Shown here: positions 50,026 to 59,208 of the stretch, in pieces
Position numbering within the stretch: position 1 is the first letter of the stretch
How the letters are laid out: the number at the start of each line of letters is the position of its first letter
Assembly (NCBI GenBank): GCA_030374805.1
Contig: JARGSG010000047.1
Span: 248,001-312,000, forward strand
From: Gracilaria gracilis
Taxonomy: Eukaryota; Rhodophyta; Florideophyceae; Gracilariales; Gracilariaceae
Direction: 5' to 3'
DNA: 64,000 nt
Translations under genes and position numbers: made by a program
The notes under the pieces: model-generated
The model's database searches: none
The model's input: the letters and a program-made list of their open reading frames with translations, nothing else
Told to the model about the DNA's origin: nothing

Positions 50026-51132
50026 ATGTCAACTAGTTGTATTCTAGGATTTGCTTCGTCGGAGTGGAAGGCAGAAAATGGCGAATGGTATGATACCCAC
50101 ATTGGGGGTGTCGCCGTGTGGCCAGAACATGTGCATGCATGGATTCCGGTATGCCCACTATGTCAGCGTGATCGGACTCTAGTGTTGCAGGCCTACGCCC
50201 CTCACTCTGTGCACCCGCAGAGGGAATTGTATTTGTACGGGTGTAACTCTATTCAGTGTTCAGGTCAAGCAGAATCATGGTACCCCGTTCGCGTTGTAAA
50301 GTGTGCTGAAATGGAAAAGGGTGTAGATAAGAGCTCTGCTTCTCCCGCTGCTCCTGAAGAAGCTCAAATGTCAGCAAAACGTGAGAGTATAAATTGGGAT
50401 TCCGATTCAGATTTAAGCAGCTCAAGTGACTCTAGCGCAGATGCTTTGGTTGGAGAATTGGAAGAACTCTCTTTAGCATTAAAGCGGACTAACATAGAAG
50501 AGAAAACGTGCTTGAGAAAGCAGGTAGAAAGAAAAGTAACGCCAGCCATAGGCGCCGGAAGAAAAGTAAGCGACGAAGGGGGTACGCAGCAGTGCTCAAC
50601 ACCTCTGTGTTCGTTTTATGTGGAAGTTGACAACGAGCCGGGTGCAGAACAGTGCGACGAAGATGAAAAACAGGTCAGTCGTTTATTAAGCAAGTATAAA
50701 GAAGAAGAAAAGTTAAGAAGCAAAAGCGGAATCAGTGAACAGTGGCCAGCTGAACCAGATGAAGAGGATAAGCCTGAAGTGGTCTCCCTCCAGAAATTCA
50801 ACGAAAGAATAGCAAGAGCTCCGGAACAGATCTTACGCTACGACCTTGGCGGGGAACCATTGTGGCCACGACATCCGCCAGCGCATACGAAAACGAAAAC
50901 GTGCGAATGTGGAGCACCCATGATCTTCGAACTACAACTGCTTGCTTCTTGCATACACTATTTGAAACCCGAGAATGCGTTGCCGACAGAGGAAAAAGAA
51001 GCGGGCATGAATTTCGCTTCAGTCGCAATATACACATGTGCCAATGACTGCGAAGAAGCGAAAAGCGTGGCCGGGAACGCTTCGTTCAAGGGTTTTGAAC
51101 AAGAGATCTGCGTGCAGCGAGACGATTGGTGA
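50026..51132 (+). CDS. TSR4/PDCD2-like ribosome-assembly chaperone
   Basis: A 368-residue protein of the PDCD2/PDCD2L/Tsr4 family, dedicated chaperones for uS5 (RPS2) in 40S assembly. The N-terminal domain has VAVWPEHVHAWIPVCPLCQR and a YGCNSIQC zinc-binding site (about residues 30-85). A long acidic Ser/Glu-rich middle follows. The C-terminal domain starts FNERIARAPEQILRYDLGGE, PLWPRHPP, then CECGAPMIFELQLLASCIHYL and VAIYTCANDCEE, all family marks. Single exon. Which of PDCD2 or PDCD2L it corresponds to is not settled by eye. Confidence 0.88.
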   Translation: MSTSCILGFASSEWKAENGEWYDTHIGGVAVWPEHVHAWIPVCPLCQRDRTLVLQAYAPHSVHPQRELYLYGCNSIQCSGQAESWYPVRVVKCAEMEKGVDKSSASPAAPEEAQMSAKRESINWDSDSDLSSSSDSSADALVGELEELSLALKRTNIEEKTCLRKQVERKVTPAIGAGRKVSDEGGTQQCSTPLCSFYVEVDNEPGAEQCDEDEKQVSRLLSKYKEEEKLRSKSGISEQWPAEPDEEDKPEVVSLQKFNERIARAPEQILRYDLGGEPLWPRHPPAHTKTKTCECGAPMIFELQLLASCIHYLKPENALPTEEKEAGMNFASVAIYTCANDCEEAKSVAGNASFKGFEQEICVQRDDW

Positions 51133-51185
51133 CAAGCGGTTCGTAGCACACTAACCTTTCGCTCAAGCTCGCACACAAAATGCGC

Positions 51186-52553
51186 CTACCACAACAACAT
51201 CCCCTTTCGCGCTTCATCGCTAATACTCCGTGTTGCGCTCCAGTAATTACCGATAGCTTCCCATTGTTGCTCCTCCGCAGAAACCTTCTTGAAGTACTTC
51301 GCTTCATACCTCACTTTGGAGTCGCTGCTGTCCATTTCAGCTCGACGCTCTCTCTGTAACTGCTCGATGCGCAACTTTTGCTCCGCCGCAGACGGTCTAT
51401 CGCCTTTCTCCAGAGCTAGCCTGTCCGACCTCAGACGTGAATCGGTAGGCGGTAGCTCCATCGCGTAATCAGAATCGAAAGCCAATACTTTCTTGGTGAA
51501 TTTTGTGCAACTAGCGAAATCTCCGTATTCACCGCCGCCTTCTTCTTCGGAGAGCAAGTGTGACCCTGCCATCCAAAGCCTATTTGTACCCTCGCCTCTC
51601 GACTTTGATCTCCGTTCGCAATCCAAAAACTTATTCCAAGCTCCGTTGTACGAAACTTGTCTGTTTCCAACCTCGTCTAACAGCTCACCAGACACCTCGT
51701 AGCGGCCCGCCGAGAACCATCCACATTTTGTGATCTCCAAGATGGAGGTTGTATTCGCCTTTTCATTTCGAAGTTCTATCGCTCCAAAATGGTCTACGAA
51801 CGCCGTACCCACAAACAGGTTAGATACCAGCGCCTGTGGCAAGTTCCATGTGTAGTGATCGCCCGTGTTCGTGAAATGGATGTACCGAGTGCCGTTGTTG
51901 CAGATTTCAATAGAATTACCTTGAAAGGTAGCATTTATATCCACAATCTCGCCGGCAGTCCATCCGTTTCCTTCGCACAGAGAGACCGAAATGGGCGGAT
52001 GATGTGACACCTGCTCTGCGTAAAATTTCATGCCATTCAAAGGGTTAATGAACTCAAACGTTTCGCCGAGCACCGGGTTGAAAGGCTTCCGAACGCGCTC
52101 TGTATGCGAAAAGGCCGATATGACAAAGGCCGCCACCAGACAGTCGCGTAGTATTGGATCCTCACATGAAGCAGCACGGTCGAGCAAATCACTGTACTCG
52201 AAGGTTTCGGCCATACGAGACAGAGCAGTAGTAGGCTCGAACAACCAGATCGGAAGGCTCAACCGCATGTGCATGACATCCATTCCAATTACAGAAACAA
52301 GCTGACGCCACAGAGCGTTTCTGGACTCGGCGTCAACATTTCCAAAGCCATGAGACTGTTTGTCGCCCTCACTTTCCTTTGTAAGGGCGGTAGTAGGGGT
52401 CAATTCATCGGGAGACTGCGGAGCACCTACTACGTTTGTGTAGGCATTGGTAGCCATGGAAGAGATCCAGGACCCCCATGATACGGAGCTATCATCTGGC
52501 GCTGCCGCTACCGCTTCCACTTCCTTGTGTTGGGTCATTACGGGGTTTGGCAA
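51186..52553 (-). CDS. Oxysterol-binding protein-related lipid transporter (ORP)
   Basis: A 455-residue ORP made almost only of the lipid-binding ORD domain, like yeast Osh4 and plant ORP3. Seen: MRLSLPIWLFEPTTALSRMA (lid and core), KPFNPVLGETFEFI (about 156-169) and the signature E180QVSHHPPIS189, whose two His bind PI4P head groups, then NNGTRYIHFTNTGDHYTW and the C-terminal RLRSDRLALEKGD and AEQKLRIEQLQRERR helices. No PH domain, ankyrin repeats or transmembrane helix. A WGSWISSMATNAYTNVV amphipathic helix near residue 26 may bind membrane. Role: sterol/PI4P exchange at contact sites. Convergent with the TSR4-like gene (53 bp). Confidence 0.92.
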   Translation of the reverse strand: MPNPVMTQHKEVEAVAAAPDDSSVSWGSWISSMATNAYTNVVGAPQSPDELTPTTALTKESEGDKQSHGFGNVDAESRNALWRQLVSVIGMDVMHMRLSLPIWLFEPTTALSRMAETFEYSDLLDRAASCEDPILRDCLVAAFVISAFSHTERVRKPFNPVLGETFEFINPLNGMKFYAEQVSHHPPISVSLCEGNGWTAGEIVDINATFQGNSIEICNNGTRYIHFTNTGDHYTWNLPQALVSNLFVGTAFVDHFGAIELRNEKANTTSILEITKCGWFSAGRYEVSGELLDEVGNRQVSYNGAWNKFLDCERRSKSRGEGTNRLWMAGSHLLSEEEGGGEYGDFASCTKFTKKVLAFDSDYAMELPPTDSRLRSDRLALEKGDRPSAAEQKLRIEQLQRERRAEMDSSDSKVRYEAKYFKKVSAEEQQWEAIGNYWSATRSISDEARKGMLLW

Positions 52554-53492
52554 GAACTGTAACTGAAAAGAAGCGGGTTGGCGGGAGGTTGGCGGGGTTT
52601 AGAAGACTGGCGGGGAGTGTAAGAAAGCACTGCTCGGGTACAACCTCAGGTTGTGAATGGGGGCAGTAGAAGAAAGTTAAACAATCCAAAAATGTTGACA
52701 GACGTAAAGATGACCGTGTGTGAAAAGAACGGCACAAAGGGGCTTTGCTTGGCCGCGACAGTTGGGGCGTGCTGGCAGAGCTGCTGAGCAATGCGGCGAA
52801 TCGCGTCGACAATTATGCCCGCGTTGCCAGGGCTCCTCGGACAGCACGAGAAGCGCAATTGCGCACGCTTTCTACGCACCGGGAACCCTCCTCTACCACG
52901 TTGCCGCTACTCGGGAGAGTACTGCACCACTGCAAATCTAAATATAAACACTGCCAAATCGATGCAGCGCGATGCTCGTCGATTTGGCAATCGCTTCGCC
53001 ACTCAGCCACCTACCGTTGGTAGCCCTCTTACCTCCTGCAGTCAACGTTGAGTCAACGCTGATGCCCAAATGAGTGTGATGCTGCACAACCATGCCAATT
53101 CACCGAGCACTCCTTATCTGGATACATTCTTCAACGAGCATCTGTTCAAGATACAGCAGTGAGAAGTGCTCACTGAGAAGTTCTCAGTGAGAACCGACTA
53201 TCCGGCACCGTGTGCGTCAGCTCAAAAAGTCAAATCAACGGCCGCCATGATCATCCTGGTTGCGCCCCCAACCGCACCACCCATGCAAGCCGCTCCCTTC
53301 TCTATCATAGGTATCTGTACATACCGCGGACCACAAGACCATAAGGAGAAAGTCTCCCTGACAGCCTTAACTTTACAGTTGTCGATGCCCATCCGATGGG
53401 GCAACGACAAGTTCTGGAACAAGTTCAGCAGTCGTTGCACCGTTACACAGCTTAATTCAATCGTCATTTGGAAACTAACTTACTACGTGTAG
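52554..53492. repeat. Intergenic region with inverted repeats
   Basis: About 940 bp without a supported gene. TGCCAAATCGA at 52952-52962 pairs with TCGATTTGGCA at 52979-52989 (16-nt loop). CACTGAGAA-G-TTCTCAGTG at 53171-53189 is a near-perfect palindrome set in a run of CAGTGAGAA-like copies. A TACCGTTGGTA motif lies near 53021. A minus-strand 81-codon frame (53222-53467) has a Gly-rich segment but no known domain. Confidence 0.6.
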
Positions 53493-55757
53493 CTAATTCT
53501 CAGACGCAGACACATAGCTTGCATACACACTTTCAAACAGCCGCTTATCCGTCAGCATACGCTGCACAACAGCACGAAATTCAGAGCGATCCATCTTGTC
53601 CGAAGACGAAGTAGCCAGCTCTCCCTTCCTATCTGCCGAGGCGACGCTTCGTGCAACATGCTTGCCCTTCTCTTCCTCAGTTATCTCCTTCTGTACACCA
53701 CTCCTGGCGTCAGACTTGGCCCCGCCCGCATTCAGCATACGCATCAACTCTTCTGCAGAATTAGCAGCGCCTGCAGTCTGTGAAGACGCATTTCCGTTTG
53801 GCACGTTAGCCGCGCTACGTGCTTCAGACTTATGCATCATGGGCATCGACGGAATCGGCATGCTCTGCATTTGCATCCGACGCTGATGCTCCTGCTGAGC
53901 CAGAAACTGTTGTTGTTGTAAAAACAGCTGATGCTGCATCAGCATCGCCATCTGCGGGTGGATCCCAGCTGGAAATGGCGCCGGCGCCTGAGGCGGAGCA
54001 GCGAGAGGCGACGGCATCATGCCCGCATTGTGCGCAAGCTGCATGTCACCGCCTGTCGGAAAGCGGAAAGGCGCCATACTTCTCACAAGCGGATCGCCCA
54101 CATTCAAGCCTTCCTGTTGCATGGACATGGTTTGCAAGTGACGTTGTGCCTCTTCCATAGCCCTCGAAACACTCAGCGACGGTAGTGAAGCGCTCGCCAT
54201 CGCAGGCACCGCGTTCGATTCAGCAGCGCGTTGGCGCGCGTCAGAGCCGCTGGGCAGCGGCTTTGATGCGGCCGCAACCTGAGCTCTCGCGTCGTTCGGC
54301 GGCGCGTTGGCAGGGGCGCCCTTCACGGTGGCGGCTGCGGACGATGCGCCGTCAGGAGCCTCAAGCCGCCTGGCGAGCGCCTCCTGCTGCGCGGCGTGAA
54401 CAGCACGCGAGGCGCTCTGCACCGCTTCAGACGTGGTCTTGTCTGCGCGCTGGGCGGTTGGCTGCCGATCGCCATTGGTGGTTTCAGCCACGCCGCGAGA
54501 GGTAGGCGCTGGTTTGCGTTGCGGCGGACTCTTTTGCGGGAGAGGGGAAGTTCTCTTTCGTCGCTCAACACTGGGTTTAGGTTCGGAAGGCTCTGAGTAG
54601 GGCGGGAACGACGTAGTGGAGGACACGGAGGCGTTGGGGTCAGAGGGGACGGGTTTGGAAGCTGGATGGGCCCGCTTCGGACGCTGAACCTTGAGCGGGG
54701 TGGTGACCTTGGGCGCCGGCTTATTGGTCGGGGGAGACTTGCGTCGCGCTTCGGACCGAGGTTTCTTCTCAGCTTTTGCACGCACGAGCTTGATGGTGTC
54801 CGACACGAGCTCATCCGCGGACGCCGACGGTTTGGACAGAGTGGAATGCGGTAAAGCGTTATCTGACGCGATGACAATGGCCTCATCAATTTCGGAGGTG
54901 GGCTTAAACTCGGTACCAGTGTGCTTGTTGGATGTTAGGGTAGTTACAGCAACACTCTCCATGACGGAAGAAGTGTTCACCTCGGGCGGCAGCGTGGCGC
55001 CCGCCACACCATGCGTGTGCTTCAACGCCGGGAAGAAGCGCTCCAAAGAGTTGGGCGTGTTGTCGTCGCGAGAGGCTTTGGCGTCGAAGGAGACGGACGC
55101 ACGCGCGTTGGATGGTGGGCGTGTGTTGGCGGCATTCTTCGGCGCGGCGTTGCGCGACACGCGCTTTTGCGAGCGGCGTGCGCGCGCAGACGCGTCCGCA
55201 CTGCGCGCAGGCTCGGCGGGCGGCGCGGCGGCGGCGGCGGCGGCGGCGGGCGGCGCGGCAGCAGACTGCGCGGCGGAAGAGGCGGGCTGCGGTGGCGGCG
55301 ACGTGGGCGGCGTGGGCACGCGGCCTTCAACCAGCGCTTGCAGAAGGTGGAAGAGCGACGAGGCCTCCGACTTTTGGTAGAACCAGATGCCGATGGTTTG
55401 GTGCTTGGAGTTGGTGTACATGATCATCTGCTGCTGCAGCTCGATCTCCTTGTTGCCGACGACGACGTCGTCGGCGTAGTTTTGCAGGCTCTTGCGGTTG
55501 ATGATGACGATGCGGTGGCGCGCGTGGGCGGCGTTGTTGGGGTGGGCGACGTGCAGCTCGACGACGAAGAGAGAGCCCTCGATGTCGAGGCGGCGCCACG
55601 ACTGGGCGTCGTTGAGCTGGTAGAGACAGACGTGCGACGCGAGCTTGAGCACGCGCTTGACGGCCGGGTCGGCGCGCTGCAGCACGGAAAGGTTCATCTT
55701 TGCGGCAATGGCATCGCGGCGCTTGGGGTCGAAGTCAATGCCGGCGGTCATTATCAA
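53493..55757 (-). CDS. DCP1: mRNA-decapping activator DCP1
   Basis: A 754-residue protein. The N-terminal 140 residues are the EVH1-like DCP1 domain: NLSVLQRADPAVKRVLKLAS, HVCLYQLNDAQSWRRLDIEG, SLFVVEL, IINRKSLQNYADDV, IGIWFYQKSEASSLFHLLQ. A long Pro/Ala/Ser-rich middle (about 150-700) has Gln/Met-rich QQQQFLAQQEHQ. The C-terminal DRSEFRAVVQRMLTDKRLFE (about residue 725) fits the DCP1 trimerisation helix. DCP1 activates DCP2 in P-bodies. Met at 55757 or 55751 starts the gene. The 5' part is very GC-rich (GCC/GCG runs) and GC falls toward the 3' end. Confidence 0.9.
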   Translation of the reverse strand: MIMTAGIDFDPKRRDAIAAKMNLSVLQRADPAVKRVLKLASHVCLYQLNDAQSWRRLDIEGSLFVVELHVAHPNNAAHARHRIVIINRKSLQNYADDVVVGNKEIELQQQMIMYTNSKHQTIGIWFYQKSEASSLFHLLQALVEGRVPTPPTSPPPQPASSAAQSAAAPPAAAAAAAAPPAEPARSADASARARRSQKRVSRNAAPKNAANTRPPSNARASVSFDAKASRDDNTPNSLERFFPALKHTHGVAGATLPPEVNTSSVMESVAVTTLTSNKHTGTEFKPTSEIDEAIVIASDNALPHSTLSKPSASADELVSDTIKLVRAKAEKKPRSEARRKSPPTNKPAPKVTTPLKVQRPKRAHPASKPVPSDPNASVSSTTSFPPYSEPSEPKPSVERRKRTSPLPQKSPPQRKPAPTSRGVAETTNGDRQPTAQRADKTTSEAVQSASRAVHAAQQEALARRLEAPDGASSAAATVKGAPANAPPNDARAQVAAASKPLPSGSDARQRAAESNAVPAMASASLPSLSVSRAMEEAQRHLQTMSMQQEGLNVGDPLVRSMAPFRFPTGGDMQLAHNAGMMPSPLAAPPQAPAPFPAGIHPQMAMLMQHQLFLQQQQFLAQQEHQRRMQMQSMPIPSMPMMHKSEARSAANVPNGNASSQTAGAANSAEELMRMLNAGGAKSDARSGVQKEITEEEKGKHVARSVASADRKGELATSSSDKMDRSEFRAVVQRMLTDKRLFESVYASYVSASEN

Positions 55758-56259
55758 AGCGGCGGCGGCGGCGGCAGCGGCGGCAGCGGCGGCAGCAGCG
55801 GCAGCAGCGGCGTGCAGGAACGGAAACGACCGGCGGGGACGACACGGGCGGGCACGGGCGGGCTTTGACAGTAGATAGATAGCGCGCAGCGCGCGCCAAG
55901 TGGGGACTGTGCGCGAAAAATGGCGGTGGCGCTCGCGAGATGAACGCTGGCACGCAGGCGCCGCGCGGAAAGCGCGCGACGTTGGCGGACGGCGAGTGGT
56001 GCACCATCACACACGCGTGTGCTACATGGCCACGTGTCACACGACGCGCCGCGATAGTGGCGCCGTTGGTTGCGGTTCATCTCAGGCGGAGCAGCGCACT
56101 GCACGCTGCATCGCGAATGGCGCAGCGCAACGTGGACGCGACGCATTGGCGCAGCTGCAACGCGCATCCAACTCAGATAACACAAGCGCGTTCGCAGATA
56201 TCTAACCTTAGATAACCTTAGATAGCGGCGCCTGTGTTGTCTACGACAGCAGCGGCACC
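55758..56259. promoter_or_regulatory. GC-rich divergent promoter of DCP1 and F-box/LysM gene
   Basis: About 500 bp. GCGCGAAAAA near 55913 reads TTTTTCGCGC on the other strand, an E2F-like site. TAACCTTAGA is repeated near 56204-56222 just before the F-box start. Several short frames here are GC-driven and not called. Confidence 0.4.
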
Positions 56260-57126
56260 ATGAGCGCGCCGCGCCCGCCGCCAGCAGACGCCGACGCGCC
56301 CGACGTGCCCGACGCGCCCGACGTGCCCGACGCGCGCGATGCGCGCGATGCGCGCGATGCGCCCAACGCGCCGGCGCTGAGCCGGCTGCCCGACGACGTG
56401 CTGCTGCACATCTGTCGCTTCGTGCCGTCGGCCACGCTGCACGCGCTTTGCAGCGCGTCTTCGCGCTGGCGGCAGCTAATCCAGCGCAGCGTGTGGCCGG
56501 CGCGACTGGCCACGCTGCTCGGCGTGCGCGCGGTACGCTTCCGCGCGCGCACGGCGCTACCGCGCACGCTACGCGTACTGGCGCGGCCCGCGAGCGCGCC
56601 GCCCGCCGCGTGGCTGCAGCTGCTGCGCGTGCTGGAGCGCGCTCCGTCGGCGCGTGTGCTGTGCGTGTGCGTGCTGCTGGGCGCGCAGCCGCAACCGCTG
56701 TCCGTCACCGCGCTCGCGCTGCGCTACGCCGTGTCGGTGAACGACATCCTGCGCGCAAACGCGCTGTTTGCAGAGCATCAGCTGGCGTCGCGCACGCATG
56801 TTTACGTGCCGCTGCGCGATGAGCGCGCGCTGTGCGCAGCGACGGGGCGCGGCAGCGCGGCGCATACGCCCGTGTTGGTGCGCGATGTGACGCTGTCCAA
56901 CAAGTACTTTCTGGTGGTGCGCTTTTGCGGCGCGCACGAGCGCGCCGACTCGCCGGAGGCGATGCGCGCTTCGCAGCGCACGTACGTGCGCCAGCTGCTG
57001 GTGCGGCTCATGGCCAAGGGGCTGTCGGTGCTGGAGGACGAGGTGCGCTACTATCTGGAGGAGAACGAGTACGATGTGGCCAAGGCGTACAAGCAGCTCC
57101 TGGACGACCATCAGTTTGCGCCGTGA
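56260..57126 (+). CDS. F-box protein with LysM domain
   Basis: A 288-residue protein. After an Asp/Ala/Pro repeat (DVPDAPDVPDARDARDARD) comes an F-box (LSRLPDDVLLHICRFVPSAT, about residues 41-60), then a LysM domain (about 148-187: VTALALRYAVSVNDILRANA then YVPL), then a C-terminal helical UBA-like segment (LSVLEDEVRYYLEENEYDVA, about 255-274). The same F-box/LysM architecture is known in an Arabidopsis SCF component. It would be a substrate receptor of an SCF ubiquitin ligase, possibly sensing glycan-modified targets; that is inference. The nine- to twelve-base repeats in the 5' end are nearly identical at DNA level. Confidence 0.85.
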   Translation: MSAPRPPPADADAPDVPDAPDVPDARDARDARDAPNAPALSRLPDDVLLHICRFVPSATLHALCSASSRWRQLIQRSVWPARLATLLGVRAVRFRARTALPRTLRVLARPASAPPAAWLQLLRVLERAPSARVLCVCVLLGAQPQPLSVTALALRYAVSVNDILRANALFAEHQLASRTHVYVPLRDERALCAATGRGSAAHTPVLVRDVTLSNKYFLVVRFCGAHERADSPEAMRASQRTYVRQLLVRLMAKGLSVLEDEVRYYLEENEYDVAKAYKQLLDDHQFAP

Positions 57127-57146
57127 GAGAGCGATCAGCTGGCCCT

Positions 57147-57175
57147 GTATTATTATTATTATTTATTATTATTAT
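57147..57175 (+). repeat. (ATT)n microsatellite
   Basis: A run of ATT triplets just after the F-box/LysM stop codon, followed by TTCTTCTTC. Likely in the 3' UTR. Confidence 0.85.
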
Positions 57176-57395
57176 TCTTCTTCTTGGAAAGGTTAGCTTT
57201 AGAATCATCTCAATTTTGAGAGCTTGTTTTGATCGCCTTTGCTTTTCGCCGCAGCGCTTTGGCTGCGCGGCCACGCAGAGCCGTTTCGCTTCGCATCAAC
57301 ATCATCACCAACCGATTGTCATTACCAAGCGCCTTGCGCCTTAGTTCGTACGTCCACCACGCCCACCGCCCACCGTACCCCCGCACCCCGCATCC

Positions 57396-58696
57396 ATGGA
57401 GGACGAACGCTGGCTCATGATGGCCGTGCTGGACCACCTGCAAACCGCCTCGCAACGCGATGAAATGAACGCGCCCCGCTGCAGGAAGCCATCTTCGCCA
57501 TCTCCAACGCCTATTCGCTCAACATGCACAACGCCGCCACCAGGCAGCGCTACCCGCTGCACCACCTTTCGCTGGTCGACGTCTTCAAAGCCGGTCGCCA
57601 ACAGCTTCTGCACCAACCCCGTGCGCCAAATGGCCGCGCGCCGAATGGCTCCGCGCCCGAACCAGCTGCGTCGCGTGCGCACGCACCGCCCCATCGATCC
57701 CCGCCACCCGCCACTGCCGCCGCCGCCGCCACAGACGCCACAGACGCTGATTATGGCGGCTTTGACCACTTCTTGCAGCGACTCAAGCACAGCACCTCGC
57801 TGTTCGAGGGGCTTGAGCAAGACTCGCCCGAGTACCAACGCCGCGTGCAGCGCGCCAGGCAAAAGTACGACTCCAAGCGCGCCGCGAAGCGAATGAAGGC
57901 CGCATCCGCCGCGCCGCCCGCCAGCGCCAGCGCGGCCGAAGCGCGCGCGGCAGAGCCGTCCGCCGCGCACAAACAGCGCGCGGAAGCGCTCAAACAAAGC
58001 GGTAACCACAAGCTTAAGGACAAGTGCTACGAAGAGGCGCTGCATCTGTACGACCAGAGCATCAAGCTCTGGCCGCAGAACGCCGTGTATCACAGCAATC
58101 GCGCCGCGGCAAACATGCTGCTCAGACGCTTCGAAGAGGCGGTCAAGGACTGTCGCACCGCCATTGAGCTGGACGCTTCCTTCATGCGCCCGCGCGAACG
58201 GCTGGCGCATGCGTACCGACAGTTGGGTCACACGGCCGATGAGGTGCACGCGCTCAAACAGGCGCTGCGGCTGGACGGTTCCAACGAAAACGTGCAACGA
58301 CAGCTCAACGACGCCGAGCAGCGGCTGCGCGCGCGCAACGGCGGCGGCGCGGCGGCGCCGAACGGGTCGGCGGCGGCGGCGGAGATTCCCGCGCTGCAGA
58401 ATATCTTGGCGGCCAATGGAGGCAATATGGAGCAGATGATGTCGCGCATTGGGCGCGATGGTGTGAGTAATATGGCGAATATGCTGGGCATCAACGTACC
58501 GGGCGAGATGCTGGACGAGCTGTTCGAGAACGGCGGGCTGCAGCAGATGCAGGACATGATGAGCAGAAATCCGGAGATGCTGCAGCAGACGATGCAGAGC
58601 TTGATGAGGGGCGAGCTGTTCACACCGCCGGCGCAGGACGGCGGCGGCGGCGGCGACGGCAACGGCAGCGGCGGCAATAGCGGCGGTGGTAGTTGA
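57396..58696 (+). CDS. SGT: SGT (small glutamine-rich TPR) co-chaperone with apparent frameshift
   Basis: The conserved protein is split between two frames. Frame 1 from 57396 gives MEDERWLMMAVLDHLQTASQ..MNAP, the start of the SGT dimerisation domain. At the CCCC run 57474-57477 the similarity moves to the -1 frame, continuing PLQEAIFAISNAYSLNMHNA and HLSLVDVFKAGRQQL. Three TPRs follow (QRAEALKQSGNHKLKDKCYE; VYHSNRAAANMLLRRFEEAV; LAHAYRQLGHTADEVHAL), then NP/M-rich DISC-like segments (MEQMMSRIGRDGVSNMANML, MQDMMSRNPEMLQQTM) and a Gly-rich tail. SGT hands tail-anchored proteins to the GET pathway and binds Hsp70/Hsp90 tails. One C lost from the CCCC run by sequencing error or mutation, or slippage in translation, would explain the shift. 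The uninterrupted part starts at 57524 (390 aa). Confidence 0.85.
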
Positions 58697-59208
58697 GGCG
58701 CGGCGGCGCAGATGCGCAGCTGGTGAGACGAGACGTAGAAGTGAGACAAGCTCCGGCTGCGGAGCGACACGCGACGGCTCGCGTATGTGCGTAAAGGTGC
58801 GCGCGCTGCATGTGCATGACGAGTGAGGCGCTGGTGGCTCACCAGCGCGCCGCCACGGCGGCTGCGCACGTCGTGCGGCACGTTTCACAGAGCATTACCG
58901 AACACAACGTGTTCGAGGCTCCAAACTGCGCGCGCGCACACGTGCGCCGCCGCCGCCGCCGCCGCAGCTTACAGCCGCGCGCGTCGGCGCACACGGCGCG
59001 CCGCCAGCAGCCGCTGCTGACATTGCCGCTACTTTATTACCAACGGTACCAACGGTACTGCGCGCTGCTTTAAAGAGCTCTCGCTCGCCCGCTCTCTCAC
59101 CGCCTTCCTCCCCTTCGTGCTCCCCTCCCCCCGCCCCCGCCCATCCCACGCTGCTCCGCGCGCGATCGCCGCCCCCGGCCTCTGCCCAACCCCGTCGTCG
59201 CGCCGCAA
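58697..59208. other. Promoter region of proline-rich gene
   Basis: About 510 bp. Near 59040 is TACCAACGGTACCAACGGTA, two AACGG (Myb/MSA-like) cores, followed by TTTAAAG that could be a TATA box about 140 bp before the start. Short frames with Arg/Ala runs are GC artefacts. Confidence 0.45.

Noticed and set aside
57341-58888. 515-codon minus-strand frame opposite SGT
   Set aside because: Shadow of the GC-rich SGT gene; Arg/His/Leu composition without a domain.
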